Assembly (NCBI GenBank): GCA_013286425.1
Contig: JABDFS010000003.1
Location: 1 to 64,000, forward strand
Source of the DNA: Bacteroidota bacterium
GTDB taxonomy: Bacteria; Bacteroidota; Bacteroidia; Chitinophagales; Chitinophagaceae
DNA: 64,000 bases
Direction: 5' to 3'
Part shown: positions 46,698 to 56,490 of the stretch, one piece after another
Numbering within the stretch: the first letter of the stretch is position 1
Layout: the number at the start of each line of letters is the position of its first letter
Made by a program: the position numbers and the translations under genes
The notes under the pieces: generated by a model
The model's input: the letters and a program-made list of their open reading frames with translations, nothing else
Databases searched by the model: none
What the model was told of the DNA's origin: nothing

Positions 46698-46730
46698 AAA
46701 AGAGGTGTTCCTTTGAGTACCTCTTTTTTT
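46698..46730 (+). terminator. Terminator after the beta-barrel gene
   Basis: Nine-bp stem, AAAAGAGGT at 46698-46706 and ACCTC with T-run from 46719, loop of 12 bases; seven T residues at 46724-46730. Confidence 0.85.
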
Positions 46731-46775
46731 ATAAATGACAATACAGAACATTTTTATAATACAGCAGGTTAAACA

Positions 46776-47671
46776 CTAAAAAACATTTTTTACAGATGCA
46801 TTACTCCAGTTTGCATTATTCAATATTTCTGCAGCAGGCAATGCAAAAGCTGTTTTAGCATAAATATCATTTTTAAGTTGGTAACACATCCATGCTGTAA
46901 GATAATCTCATTCCAATTTATTTTCCTGCATAGAATTATGATCAGCGCCCACACGCATACCTAATGCAGCAGGCAAGCCTTGTTGCAATTTATTATATGC
47001 AGCTTTGTTTACGGATAAAGTTGAGAACACAACATCTTTTGTTCCGCTAATAAAAAAACAGGCATTTTATTTTAGACGCATCATATTTATCGCCCGAATC
47101 TGTTTCAGATAAAGAAGGCAGTGCAATTGGTACCAATGTTTTTATGCTACTTAATCCTGAAGCATATCGCGTGTTTGCATTGATAACACCAGTTGCACCC
47201 TGCGAATGTCACGCAGCGCCGATATGTGCAACATTTATTTTATGATAGAACATACTGTTTTGATTATTGTTTTCTGATATCATATACGCTGCTGATTGAA
47301 GTATAGAATTGCCCGGACCCGCTTGCCTGTCGTAATTATCAATCACACTAAATCCCCAGCTTGCAAGATGCGTTAATACAGAATCATAATTTTTGGTAGT
47401 TGCGCCTGTTCCGTTTCATCAGGTAATTAATGGATAAATAGCATTTAATGATGTTGGATAATATATTTTGTATAAACTCTTTCCATTATCATCCATATAG
47501 TTTGTGTTGATACTGTTTCATTACCGTTAGCAGTATATAACGATTCAACAGTTTGTGTTGCTATTCCATCACCATTATTTACGCTGCCTGTTAATGCAGT
47601 TGAAGTAATATTTTTTTAGAACAACTTGCAAGGGAGATAAGAAGTAAAATAGTTAATAAAATTTTGCGCAT
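46776..47671 (-). pseudogene. Decayed alpha/beta-hydrolase lipoprotein (PET hydrolase/chlorophyllase type)
   Basis: The minus strand from ATG 47671 encodes a lipoprotein signal (MRKILLTILLLISLASC), then hydrolase sequence that needs several frame changes: near 47617 (A7 run), near 47505 and near 47060. Recognisable parts are GNGTGATTKNYDSVLTHLAS, GFSVIDNYDRQAG, a HSQGATGVINANTRYASGLS nucleophile elbow, VFFISGTKDVVFS and GADHNSMQEN (likely acid and His), ending SVKNVF. Four in-frame TGA codons (47419-47421, 47416-47418, 47209-47211, 46908-46910) stand where Trp, Gly, Gly and Trp are expected. It can make no full-length product. Confidence 0.8.
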
Positions 47672-47768
47672 AGACTTTTGTTTTTAGTAAATATAATAAG
47701 CCGCCGGCTATAGCATTAGCAGAATGATTATTGCATGAATCATTATCTTTCCAAATTAATTGTTTGTC

Positions 47769-49277
47769 ATGAAAAGATTGATCGCTATACTAACATCCGT
47801 ATTCATTTTTAGCCGCCTGCATGCGCAACCTTCATTCATCACTGATAGCCTCGACAGTTATATAAACAAAGGCATGAAGGATTGGAACATTCCCGGTCTT
47901 GCCATTGCCATTATAAAAGATGGAAAAGTTGTTGTGATGAAAGGCTATGGCGTTCGGAATATTGAAACAAAAGAACCTGTTGATGAGAACACGCTTTTTA
48001 TGATCGCAAGCAACAGCAAATTATTTACAGCTACATCGCTTGCGCAATTGGAGTATGATAAAAAACTTTCGCTGGATGATAAGATAACAAAATATTTTCC
48101 GTGGTATCGTGCGTATGACAGCACAACAACGCAACTGGTTACCATAAGAGATATGCTTTCACACCATCTCGGTACAAAAACTTTCCAGGGAGATTTTACA
48201 TTCTGGAACTCTTTGTATTCAAGGGATTCGCTTATGTATAAAATGCGGTTGGTTAAACCAACAGGTAATTTCAGGCAACAATGGGGTTATTGCAATACCT
48301 GTTTTTTAACTGCAGGCCAGGTTATACAACAGGTAACCGGCAAGCCATGGGAGGTGTATGTTTATGACAGCATAATGGAGCCATTGGGAATGACGGATAC
48401 ACATGCACTTGGCAACAACATGGAGCAAATGCCTGATGTTGCCGCACCATATACCAATTCATTTTATAAAGACCTGCAGGCTTTGCCCTATGATAACGTA
48501 GATAACCTTGCTCCTGCCGGCGCTATTGTAAGTAGTGTAAATGATATATCAAAATGGCTGATGATGCAGCTTGACAGCGGAAAATATCAAGGCAAACAAA
48601 TTATTCCGTGGCGTGCCATTCAACGTACAAGGGACATGAATACTATTATCAGCAGCCGTAAAAACCCATTCCTGCCGTATCATTATTATGGTTATGGGTT
48701 AGGTGTTTTTATGAGTGATTATGGCGGCAAACAAACTTTTGAGCACACAGGCGGCGCAGATGGTTTTGTAACCAATACCTGTTTTGTACCAGAAGAAAAC
48801 CTGGGTATTGCTATTTTCACCAACAACGATAACCAAAGTTTTTTTGAGCTGCTTCGCTTCCAGATACTTGATGCGTATCTTGGTTTGCCTTACCGCAATT
48901 ACAGTGAGATTGCACTAGGCGGTTTTATGAATGAAAGAGCCCGGTTATTAAATGAAATAGAAGGTTATAAAGCAAGGCTTAAAAACAAAAAGCCGCCGCT
49001 TTCATTAAATGCATATGCAGGAGATTATAATAATCCTTTGTTCGGTAATATTTCTATTCATGCAAATGCAGGTGACCTCATCATAAAATTCAATCAACAT
49101 AATTTAACTGCGAAACTGGAATATATGGATAGCGGTGAATGGCTGCTGACATATAGCAACCCTGCTGATGGAATATTTCCTGTTAGTTTTAATACAGATA
49201 ATGCCAATGTTATTTCCATAGATATTAAGGTAAACGACTTTGTTGAATACGATCCTTATACATTTACTAAACATTAG
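47769..49277 (+). CDS. Beta-lactamase-family serine hydrolase
   Basis: Exported 502-residue penicillin-binding-fold hydrolase (AmpC/PBP4*/esterase group). ATG 47769 starts a signal peptide ending LHAQ; a TTG three codons earlier is not needed. ASNSKLFTA near residue 78 gives the SxxK nucleophile, QWGYCNTC the YxN, and FEHTGGADGF the HTG in place of KTG. A C-terminal beta-domain (DUF3471-like, about 395-502; LNAYAGDYNNPLFGNISI) follows. Resistance to beta-lactams should not be assumed; many relatives are peptidases or esterases. Confidence 0.9.
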   Translation: MKRLIAILTSVFIFSRLHAQPSFITDSLDSYINKGMKDWNIPGLAIAIIKDGKVVVMKGYGVRNIETKEPVDENTLFMIASNSKLFTATSLAQLEYDKKLSLDDKITKYFPWYRAYDSTTTQLVTIRDMLSHHLGTKTFQGDFTFWNSLYSRDSLMYKMRLVKPTGNFRQQWGYCNTCFLTAGQVIQQVTGKPWEVYVYDSIMEPLGMTDTHALGNNMEQMPDVAAPYTNSFYKDLQALPYDNVDNLAPAGAIVSSVNDISKWLMMQLDSGKYQGKQIIPWRAIQRTRDMNTIISSRKNPFLPYHYYGYGLGVFMSDYGGKQTFEHTGGADGFVTNTCFVPEENLGIAIFTNNDNQSFFELLRFQILDAYLGLPYRNYSEIALGGFMNERARLLNEIEGYKARLKNKKPPLSLNAYAGDYNNPLFGNISIHANAGDLIIKFNQHNLTAKLEYMDSGEWLLTYSNPADGIFPVSFNTDNANVISIDIKVNDFVEYDPYTFTKH

Positions 49278-49327
49278 CAACAAATGCAGCACTTGCTCAC
49301 TCAATCATAAAAATTAATAAATACGAA

Positions 49328-49522
49328 TTGAACAATTTTTTTCTTGTAGGCTTTCATTTTAATTCGCCGGAAGAAGGTTTACTTTTTACAAGTGCCCTTT
49401 TGATTATTTTAATAATTACAGACAGAAAAGAATTCTATTCAAAAATAAAAAAGAGAAACTTAGTAGTCATTGCTGCATTCATTATTTTTATTATTGCATG
49501 TATAAAAAAATGTTTTTCCTAA
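49328..49522 (+). CDS. Possible 64-residue membrane peptide
   Basis: A TTG-started frame of 64 codons with two hydrophobic segments (GLLFTSALLIILIITD and NLVVIAAFIIFIIACI) separated by a basic loop. There is no promoter box, no ATG and no recognised family. It might be a real small membrane protein or the tail of a lost gene. Confidence 0.3.
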   Translation: MNNFFLVGFHFNSPEEGLLFTSALLIILIITDRKEFYSKIKKRNLVVIAAFIIFIIACIKKCFS

Positions 49523-49597
49523 TGGAGTTATTTAAAATTCAACTAACCATTACCTCGAATACCAATCATTAAAAAATAAATATCCTTTCTTTACCTT

Positions 49598-50284
49598 ATG
49601 AAAAAATATGCGGTTATAGTTGCAGGTGGCGCCGGAAAAAGAATGGGTAATACAATTCCGAAACAGTTTTTATTGTTGAAAGGAAAAACTATTTTATGGT
49701 ATACACTCGATACTTTTTTACGGGCTTACAACGATATGCAGATAATACTGGTATTGCCTGAACAGCATATTCAAAAAGGCAAGGCAATCGTTGCTTCATT
49801 TGCAGATAATAACCGTATACAAATAGTTAACGGAGGCGATACAAGGTTTCATTCTGTGCAATGCGGTTTAAATTATGTAAAAGAAAAATCAGTTGTTTTT
49901 GTGCATGATGCGGTGCGTTGCCTTGTTTCCGTTCCACTTATTCATCGTTGTTATAAAGATGCATTGGAAAAAGGGAATGCTACACCTGCAGTTCCTGCAA
50001 CAGACAGCATACGCATTTTAAATGGTGATGGAAATTATGTTGCAGACAGAACGCAGGTGCGTATTATACAAACACCGCAAACATTTTTAAGTGATATTAT
50101 TTTACCTGCATTTCAACAAGAATATACAGATGCATTTACAGATGAAGCCACTGTTGTTGAAGCATCAGGGGAAAAAATTTTTCTTACCGAAGGCGAATAT
50201 GATAATATAAAAATTACACGCCCTGTTGATATAATGATCGCAGAAAAAATTCTCGAAGAACGCTCAGCGCTTAAACAAGCGTAA
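49598..50284 (+). CDS. ispD: 2-C-methyl-D-erythritol 4-phosphate cytidylyltransferase
   Basis: Third step of the non-mevalonate isoprenoid pathway, joining CTP and methylerythritol 4-phosphate. 228 residues. VAGGAGKRMGNTIPKQF near residue 7 is the CTP-binding loop, then FVHDAVRCLVS near residue 104, and DRTQVRIIQTPQTF and TDEATVVEASGE later. Its last 21 bases overlap the convergent FemAB-like gene. Confidence 0.96.
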   Translation: MKKYAVIVAGGAGKRMGNTIPKQFLLLKGKTILWYTLDTFLRAYNDMQIILVLPEQHIQKGKAIVASFADNNRIQIVNGGDTRFHSVQCGLNYVKEKSVVFVHDAVRCLVSVPLIHRCYKDALEKGNATPAVPATDSIRILNGDGNYVADRTQVRIIQTPQTFLSDIILPAFQQEYTDAFTDEATVVEASGEKIFLTEGEYDNIKITRPVDIMIAEKILEERSALKQA

Positions 50285-51160
50285 AAAGTAAGGTAGCTTG
50301 TTGAAATGCATTTTAGAATAAGGCTGATTGATTGCTCCGAAGCTTTTATAAAACTGTTCAACACCGGGAATATCTGATCCTTCAAAATCAAAAACTAAAC
50401 CTGTTCGCGAAAATTCTTTTATCAAACTATCATATAAAAAATGACCTGCAAAAACGTTCCTTCCTTCACGAAATGTGCATGATAATAAATTGTACAATCT
50501 GTGTTGATCTTTCACCAATAAATTAATTGCCAGTAAATCTTTTGCCAAGGAAATTTTGCGTAGAACAAGATTATCTTCTTTCAGTTTTAACATGCAAAAA
50601 GCATAAAAGCTATTGTAATCTTCCGGCGTAATATTTGGCATTCTTGTGCCATACAATTCATTATAATATTTTATAGCATCTTCTGCAGTTGCATTGCTGT
50701 ATGCAAAAACATTTTGAGAGGCCTTCTTGAGACGCGACTTTAATTTATTGCTATAAAAAAGGGAAATTGTTTTGTAGTCTGATGCAAGTGAAAGCACATA
50801 GTTGTTGCTTTTTTTTGCATTATTTAATTTATTAAGATGGTTAAAAGCATAATCACCATACTTAAAATTGTTCTGCAGCATTTTAATACAGGCTTCAATA
50901 TTATCATTGACAGCCTGTTTTCCAAACAAGCCCAACTGTTGAACAAAAGGGATGCTGTACGTATATTTTATACCATATTTTTTTCGCCAGGGAATTGGCA
51001 TTATCAATTCATAATCATTGCCAATAATTCCACTCCAGTTATCAGCCATATTATCAAGATAAGATGATGATGCATACATGAACGGCAGAGCGCTACTGTA
51101 CAAGCATTCATCCCACTTTAATCTGTCAATATTGTATGAAGGCAGAATGGTTAACTCCAT
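50264..51160 (-). CDS. FemAB/GNAT-like acyltransferase
   Basis: 298-residue cytoplasmic protein, probably a GNAT-fold acyl- or aminoacyltransferase of the FemAB-like group. The end carries the typical LVFDFEGSDIPGVEQFYKSF acceptor/cofactor segment and the middle has YNELYGTRMPN and AGHFLYDSLIKEF. It is last in a leftward run after Gfo/Idh/MocA and sugar-transferase genes, with 21 bases to its neighbour, so modification of a surface polysaccharide is the likely job. The exact substrate is unknown. Confidence 0.75.
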   Translation of the reverse strand: MELTILPSYNIDRLKWDECLYSSALPFMYASSSYLDNMADNWSGIIGNDYELIMPIPWRKKYGIKYTYSIPFVQQLGLFGKQAVNDNIEACIKMLQNNFKYGDYAFNHLNKLNNAKKSNNYVLSLASDYKTISLFYSNKLKSRLKKASQNVFAYSNATAEDAIKYYNELYGTRMPNITPEDYNSFYAFCMLKLKEDNLVLRKISLAKDLLAINLLVKDQHRLYNLLSCTFREGRNVFAGHFLYDSLIKEFSRTGLVFDFEGSDIPGVEQFYKSFGAINQPYSKMHFNKLPYFLRLFKR

Positions 51161-51181
51161 AGATAATATGATATATCGCGG

Positions 51182-52606
51182 CTATTTTCCTTTACCTAAA
51201 AATATAGTGCGCAAAGTATAGATCATAATTTTAAGATCAAGCAGCAATGAAATATTCTCAACATACACAAGATCATATTTCATACGCTCAATCATTTCGG
51301 GCACGCTTGATGCATAACCAAATTGCACCATTCCCCATGAAGTAAGGCCGGGCTTAACTTTAATCAGGTATCGGAAATATGGTGTTGATTCGTTAATGGC
51401 ATTAATGTAAAATTTGCGTTCGGGGCGTGGCCCAACGAAGCTCATTTCGCCCTTTAAAATATTCCATAACTGTGGCAATTCATCCAATCTCCATTTACGC
51501 ATTATTCTTCCCCATTTTGTTATGCGTGGATCGTTTTCTGATGAAAGCGCAGGTCCGTTTTTTTCAGCATCAGCATACATACTTCTGAATTTATGAATGT
51601 AAAATGGTTTGCCTTTATACCCGATCCTTTGCTGGTTATAAATGATGTATCCTTCTGAAGATAATTTTGTGCGTAAAGCAACATATGCTAATAAAGGCGA
51701 TAGAACAATCAAAGCAATTACTGATGCTGAAACATCAAATAGTCGCTTAATATTATTTTGCCATGCAGGCATTGGAGCGGTGTTAACATCAATCAGCACA
51801 GCATCTGGAACATTACGCATCTTTACAGAGCCTGTAATAATAGCTAATGAATCGGGCACCATTTTAATTTCAACGTCACATTCACTTAAGCGGCTTATCA
51901 ATGTTTCCACAACAATTCTTTCAGATTTTTCAAGTGCTACAACAACCTGGTTTATATTTTTTTGATGAATGATCTTTTCCGTTTCTTCGATCATGCCAAG
52001 ACAAGGCAAATTTTTTGATATCCCATTCTTAGGAAAGCTTTCATCAGTAATAAATCCTAAAAGATTATAAGTTGAAGTAAGGCGATTTCTTTTGATCTCT
52101 TTATATGCTGCAACGGCTTTTGCATTATTGCCGATGATAACTGTATTGAAGAATTGTGGGATTTTTTTTGCGTTGTTATGCGCGATAGAAATTAAAATTA
52201 ATCTGCCGGCAATAACAAGCAAGGCTTGTAAAACAGCGAATGTAAAAAAAACATCATTAAGATATGTTGAGTCAGCTTTTCGATCATTTAAAAAAAGAAT
52301 AAACAATAATAGTATTGAACCGATAAGGCATTGAATGATTGAGATCGTTGTTTCTTTCAGTCTTGATTTTTTATATAAAGGCTGATTGTAAGCGCCGGAA
52401 ACAGCGAATAAAATGACCCAGAAGATAATGGCAAAAAAAAGTGAACTATAAAAAAAATTGTAATTATTAAACAAGCCCTGGTAAGTCATTGGTTCTTCAT
52501 ACAACCAGATCTTTCGTTTATGTGTAAGCACAGTCCAGGCAATAACAGATGCAATAACATCTGAAAAAATGTACCAGCCTGTTTTAACTGTTTGGGTTTT
52601 CTGCAT
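51182..52606 (-). CDS. Polyprenyl-phosphate sugar-1-phosphate transferase (WcaJ-like)
   Basis: 474-residue inner-membrane enzyme that loads the first sugar phosphate onto undecaprenyl phosphate, starting an exopolysaccharide or capsule unit. N-terminal half has four hydrophobic helices and a Rossmann-like CoA-binding-type domain (about 150-270), followed by the catalytic bacterial-sugar-transferase domain from about residue 287: KRLFDVSASVIALIVLSP, QQRIGYKGKPFYIHKFRSM, WRLDELPQLWNILKGEMSFV and GPRPE, then a final KVKPGLTSWGMVQ. Leftward operon with its two neighbours. Confidence 0.92.
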   Translation of the reverse strand: MQKTQTVKTGWYIFSDVIASVIAWTVLTHKRKIWLYEEPMTYQGLFNNYNFFYSSLFFAIIFWVILFAVSGAYNQPLYKKSRLKETTISIIQCLIGSILLLFILFLNDRKADSTYLNDVFFTFAVLQALLVIAGRLILISIAHNNAKKIPQFFNTVIIGNNAKAVAAYKEIKRNRLTSTYNLLGFITDESFPKNGISKNLPCLGMIEETEKIIHQKNINQVVVALEKSERIVVETLISRLSECDVEIKMVPDSLAIITGSVKMRNVPDAVLIDVNTAPMPAWQNNIKRLFDVSASVIALIVLSPLLAYVALRTKLSSEGYIIYNQQRIGYKGKPFYIHKFRSMYADAEKNGPALSSENDPRITKWGRIMRKWRLDELPQLWNILKGEMSFVGPRPERKFYINAINESTPYFRYLIKVKPGLTSWGMVQFGYASSVPEMIERMKYDLVYVENISLLLDLKIMIYTLRTIFLGKGK

Positions 52607-52618
52607 GAGAAAATCAGA

Positions 52619-53593
52619 TCAGGGTAAATTTACTTTATGATGAATCTTTTCTAAAATAAGATGCGCCACTTCCATTGCAAGCAGGCCATCAATTTCATTT
52701 ACAGCTGTTGGCTTGTTACGGATTACAGCATCAACAAATGATCTTAGTTCTTCTTTGATGGCATTTGAGGGTTGCGTGGCAGGATTAATTATTGCAAGCG
52801 TTTTATTACCTGAAGGCGTATCAATATCAAAAGTAAATGCGTCTCCGTCTTCAAGAGATTTAAGCTTTATTATTTCCGTCTTCTTTTCTAAAAAATCTAT
52901 TCCTATATAAGCGTCTTTTTGAAACAAACGCATCTTGCGCATCTTCTTCATGCTTATGCGGCTGCTGGTTAAATTAGCAACACAACCATTATTAAATTCA
53001 ATGCGTACGTTGGCAATATCAGGTGTATCTGTCATAACGGCTACGCCACTTGCCGATATATTCTTCACATCGCTTTTTACCAGTTTTAAAATGATGTCTA
53101 TGTCGTGAATCATCAGGTCTAATATCACACTTACTTCTGTGCCACGCGGGTTAAACTGTGCCAACCTGTGCACTTCAATAAACATCGGGTTCAAAGCCAT
53201 GTCCTTCAAAGAGAGATATGCGGGATTAAATCTTTCAACATGTCCAACCTGGAATTTAATGCCGGCTTCTTTCACCATCTGCACAATCTTTTTGCCCTGT
53301 TCAAGTGTATCAGCCATTGGCTTTTCTACAAAAACATGCCTGCCTTTTTTTATAGCAGCTTCACATAAATCAAAATGAAAAGTTGTTGGAGCAATGATAT
53401 CGGCGGCATCGCATTTATCAAGTAATTTATCTGCAGAAGCAAATCTTTTTAAACCATATTTTTCTTCAACTTCTTTTGCTGTTTCGTCGTTGGGATCAAA
53501 AAAACCAGTTACTTCCACATCATCAATTTCCATCCAGTTGTTCAAATGAAATTTGCCAAGATGCCCAACTCCGAATATCCCAATCTTCAGCAT
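52619..53593 (-). CDS. Gfo/Idh/MocA-family oxidoreductase
   Basis: 324-residue cytoplasmic NAD(P)-dependent sugar dehydrogenase or reductase. GIFGVGHLGKFHL near residue 4 is the Rossmann dinucleotide loop, VFVEKPMADT near residue 88 has the catalytic-region EKP motif, and MIHDIDIILKLV near residue 162 fits the conserved His/Asp helix. First in the polysaccharide run with only 12 bases to the sugar transferase, so it likely makes a nucleotide-sugar for it. Confidence 0.9.
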   Translation of the reverse strand: MLKIGIFGVGHLGKFHLNNWMEIDDVEVTGFFDPNDETAKEVEEKYGLKRFASADKLLDKCDAADIIAPTTFHFDLCEAAIKKGRHVFVEKPMADTLEQGKKIVQMVKEAGIKFQVGHVERFNPAYLSLKDMALNPMFIEVHRLAQFNPRGTEVSVILDLMIHDIDIILKLVKSDVKNISASGVAVMTDTPDIANVRIEFNNGCVANLTSSRISMKKMRKMRLFQKDAYIGIDFLEKKTEIIKLKSLEDGDAFTFDIDTPSGNKTLAIINPATQPSNAIKEELRSFVDAVIRNKPTAVNEIDGLLAMEVAHLILEKIHHKVNLP

Positions 53594-53683
53594 AAAAAAT
53601 TTTACGGGTAAAGATAATATGGTTTAAATCACTTTCAGATGTTAATAATCTATCCACGAAACGCAGGCAGGCTTATACTATGT

Positions 53684-54973
53684 TTATGCGTTCTGCATTG
53701 CAACTGCTTCAACAACTGTAACAGTATTTTTTCTGAAATCAACCAACGCAAACCAACCAGTAACAAGAAACGAAATAATGAAATACGCAATCAGTGCAGC
53801 ATCTATCCAGGACAGTTGTTTGCCTGCACCAAACCAGTCATTATAATACCATATTATTCCGATGCCGGCAGCGCTTTTTATAAACTCCCAGGCCAATGCA
53901 TATTTATTTTTGTTCATCAATTCAGTAAATGCGTACACATAAATAAATACAAATGCTCCGTATACAAACATCGCAGGACTTCCAATTGAAGCAAGATTGC
54001 CGAACAACCAGCTTATCAGTATTAATAATACGCCAACCTGTATCCAGCTCCATGCATACAATAAAGGGGAAGATTCAGGATTATATTTTTCGAAGTGATA
54101 AACATCTTCAATCTTATACAAAGGATATTTTTCTGCAACATCATCTGGCCGCCAGCCTGTAGGCATGAACCAGATGCGCAATTTATTTTTCAGGCTTTTG
54201 GTACGCCATGCATCTTTAACCAACAACCACAAATGCTGAAAATTTATTTTGATAGGATTCCATGTACTTACAGGCCTTGTAATACCATATACAGGTGGTT
54301 TATCCGGCAACTCTTCCTGGAATGTTCCGAAGAGTTTATCCCACATAATAAATATCTGCGAAAGATTTTTATCAATATACTCAGGATTGATTGCATGATG
54401 CACGCGATGATGTGACGGCGTTACAATAATATGTTCAAGAAAGCCCATCTTTTTTATATGCCTTGTATGATACCAGAATTGCGCAAACAATTGTATGGGT
54501 GCAACAATTGCGATTACTTCTGCGGGCACACCTAACAATGCTGCGGGAATTAAAAGAAAAGTAAAAATGCGAATGAACACGGATATGCTTTGACGCAACG
54601 CACAAGCAAGATTAAATTCTTCGCTGCTGTGATGCACAATATGGCTGTTCCAGAATATATTTATTTTATGATCGAAACGGTGTACCCAATACCCTGCAAA
54701 ATCAATTACAATGAATGCAATCGCATACGTCCAGAAAGTAGATTGTATATTATAGATCGCGATCTTGCTTTCAAGCCATTCATAAGTAAGAATAGTAAGG
54801 CTTAAACCCAACACATCTTTGGTAACGTTGGTGATGCCGCTGCTAAGACTGCTGATCATATCCATGCCGCGAACCGTGTCATTGCCTTTATACCAGCCAT
54901 ACCATTTTTCAAACAAGACAAGCAGGAGAAAAGCAGGCATCGCAATTAATAGAATTTTGCCGTAGGCTTCCAT
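53684..54973 (-). CDS. Sterol desaturase/fatty acid hydroxylase-family membrane protein
   Basis: 429-residue inner-membrane di-iron enzyme from ATG 54973 (TTG 54985 is upstream in frame). The His clusters for iron are visible: HRFDH near residue 106, HIVHHSSEEFN near residue 118 and HHRVHHAINPEY near residue 190. Helices fill the rest, with extra C-terminal hydrophobic segments beyond the usual ~300-residue core. It may hydroxylate a lipid such as a ceramide or ornithine lipid or cleave an alkylglycerol ether; none can be preferred. Transcribed in the same direction as the polysaccharide run but 90 bases before it. Confidence 0.88.
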   Translation of the reverse strand: MEAYGKILLIAMPAFLLLVLFEKWYGWYKGNDTVRGMDMISSLSSGITNVTKDVLGLSLTILTYEWLESKIAIYNIQSTFWTYAIAFIVIDFAGYWVHRFDHKINIFWNSHIVHHSSEEFNLACALRQSISVFIRIFTFLLIPAALLGVPAEVIAIVAPIQLFAQFWYHTRHIKKMGFLEHIIVTPSHHRVHHAINPEYIDKNLSQIFIMWDKLFGTFQEELPDKPPVYGITRPVSTWNPIKINFQHLWLLVKDAWRTKSLKNKLRIWFMPTGWRPDDVAEKYPLYKIEDVYHFEKYNPESSPLLYAWSWIQVGVLLILISWLFGNLASIGSPAMFVYGAFVFIYVYAFTELMNKNKYALAWEFIKSAAGIGIIWYYNDWFGAGKQLSWIDAALIAYFIISFLVTGWFALVDFRKNTVTVVEAVAMQNA

Positions 54974-55182
54974 AAAACAAAACAAAATTTAAAGTAATCA
55001 AAGATAAAAAAGTTTGCGGGTTAAGTTTTAAATCCACAAGATTATTAACAACTTCACCATTCGCATCAATCATTCAATTTTATTTGCATTTTTTTTGAAA
55101 AAAAATTTCTGAATAAATTTCCAATTATTATTTTTAGAGGAAAAATCTAACTGCTTAGCAATAACCTTTAAAAAAAATTATT

Positions 55183-56022
55183 ATGTCAACCAAACTAACT
55201 TCCCCTTTTTTTATCGCTATTATATTTTTTTCAGCATGTACAAAATCCGGTGATGGCAATAACAACAATAGCAATAATAATGATAATAATACCCGCAACA
55301 ATGGAGGAACTACTACTCCCGCCAGTTATCTTATACACACCAATATTTCATCAACGTATAACTCATCAGGTGTTTTGAATACAAAGCTTGAATATACTTT
55401 CAATTACGACAAGCCTAATAATACAATTATCGTTTACGAACATGATAGTTTGCAAACAAATAATGACTTTAAGGATACTGTTACATACAAGTTAAGTGGA
55501 GATTCAATAACTGTTCAACATAAAACCGTTTCATTTTCCGAAACCTATTATTTAAATCATGAACATACTTACCCTGACAGTTTAATTATTCTCAATAGCG
55601 GAACAAAGATTGTATATTACTATATAAATACTTTTGATGCAAACGGCAAAATACTTTCATCCAAACAAACAGGAACTGTTTATTCAAATGGTGCCACTAC
55701 TTCCGCTACTAATTTAAATACAGAATTTACATGGCAAAACGGCAACCAGATAAAATCGTCTAACAGCAGTCTGGTATATAGCCGTACTTATAATGAAGAT
55801 ACTTTGGCTGCTCAACCAGATCCTATACTTATTGCATATAATCCCATGCAAAATGCACAAGCTTCCAAAAACATTTTAAAAACAGAAAGCATTACCTATC
55901 TTTTTAATAACAGCGTTCTTAGTGGTGTATGCACTTACGATGATAAACAAAGACTAATAAAAGAAACGACTATTAATAGTTTGGATGGCTCAACAACTAT
56001 AGGTATTGCGACATACTATTAA
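55183..56022 (+). CDS. Lipoprotein with Asn-rich linker
   Basis: 279-residue lipoprotein; lipobox Cys near residue 19 (FFSAC). A low-complexity stretch NNNNSNNNDNNTRNNGG spans about residues 26-42, then a beta-rich region with repeated YNSSGVLNTKLEYTFNYD-like and TYDDKQRLIKE segments similar to the Bacteroidota DUF4595-type or YD-like lipoproteins. Family not firmly recognised. AT-rich, homopolymer-containing code may be prone to slippage. Confidence 0.6.
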   Translation: MSTKLTSPFFIAIIFFSACTKSGDGNNNNSNNNDNNTRNNGGTTTPASYLIHTNISSTYNSSGVLNTKLEYTFNYDKPNNTIIVYEHDSLQTNNDFKDTVTYKLSGDSITVQHKTVSFSETYYLNHEHTYPDSLIILNSGTKIVYYYINTFDANGKILSSKQTGTVYSNGATTSATNLNTEFTWQNGNQIKSSNSSLVYSRTYNEDTLAAQPDPILIAYNPMQNAQASKNILKTESITYLFNNSVLSGVCTYDDKQRLIKETTINSLDGSTTIGIATYY

Positions 56023-56039
56023 ATAGCTTGTATGAGTAG

Positions 56040-56490
56040 TTATTCAGTAAAAATCCGATCAAGTTTAAGAAAAGTATCTCTCCAACCCCTTTCATAATTA
56101 TGCGCTGAAGCAAACCCAACATGTGCATGCTCAAACTGCATTAATGTATTCTCATCATTCGGTATTAGAACTATTGTTACGAATGATTCTACGTCAGGCT
56201 CGTTTTTCCACATCCAGATAAAGCTGAGTTTCTCATAAGGATGTACTTCTTTATAAACGCCGCTGCATATATGTTCAGCACCGTTAGATTAGCGAACGCT
56301 ATTTCAAAATTGCCACTTGGTTGTACATCCATTTCTGCATGCAATCCTGAACCTTTAGGATATGATCCAAACCATTGCAATACCAATTTTGACAACGTCC
56401 ATGCATCCCATACTTCATGAATACCCGCTTTAAATTCATGTTCAATAAATATATAGTATCGCTTTCAGAAGAATTAATTTTATTAACCTG
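56040..56490 (-). pseudogene. Decayed SRPBCC/AHSA1-domain protein gene
   Basis: Read leftward, the sequence encodes EHEFKAGIHEVWDAWTLSKL, VLQWFGSYPKGSGLHAEMDV and QPSGNFEIAF up to about 56290, then after a shift GAEHICSGVYKEVHPYEKLS, FIWMWKNEP and HAHVGFASAHNYERGWRDTF to a TAA at 56040-56042. This is the START-like SRPBCC fold of AHSA1 proteins. A frameshift near 56285 and another near 56445, with no in-frame ATG for the N-terminus, leave it broken. Unlikely to be functional. Confidence 0.7.

Noticed and set aside
46776-47671. TGA read as Trp or Gly in the hydrolase relic (recoded genetic code)
   Set aside because: Other genes in the window end in TGA, for example the SpoU methyltransferase, and the relic also has several frameshifts, so decay explains it better.
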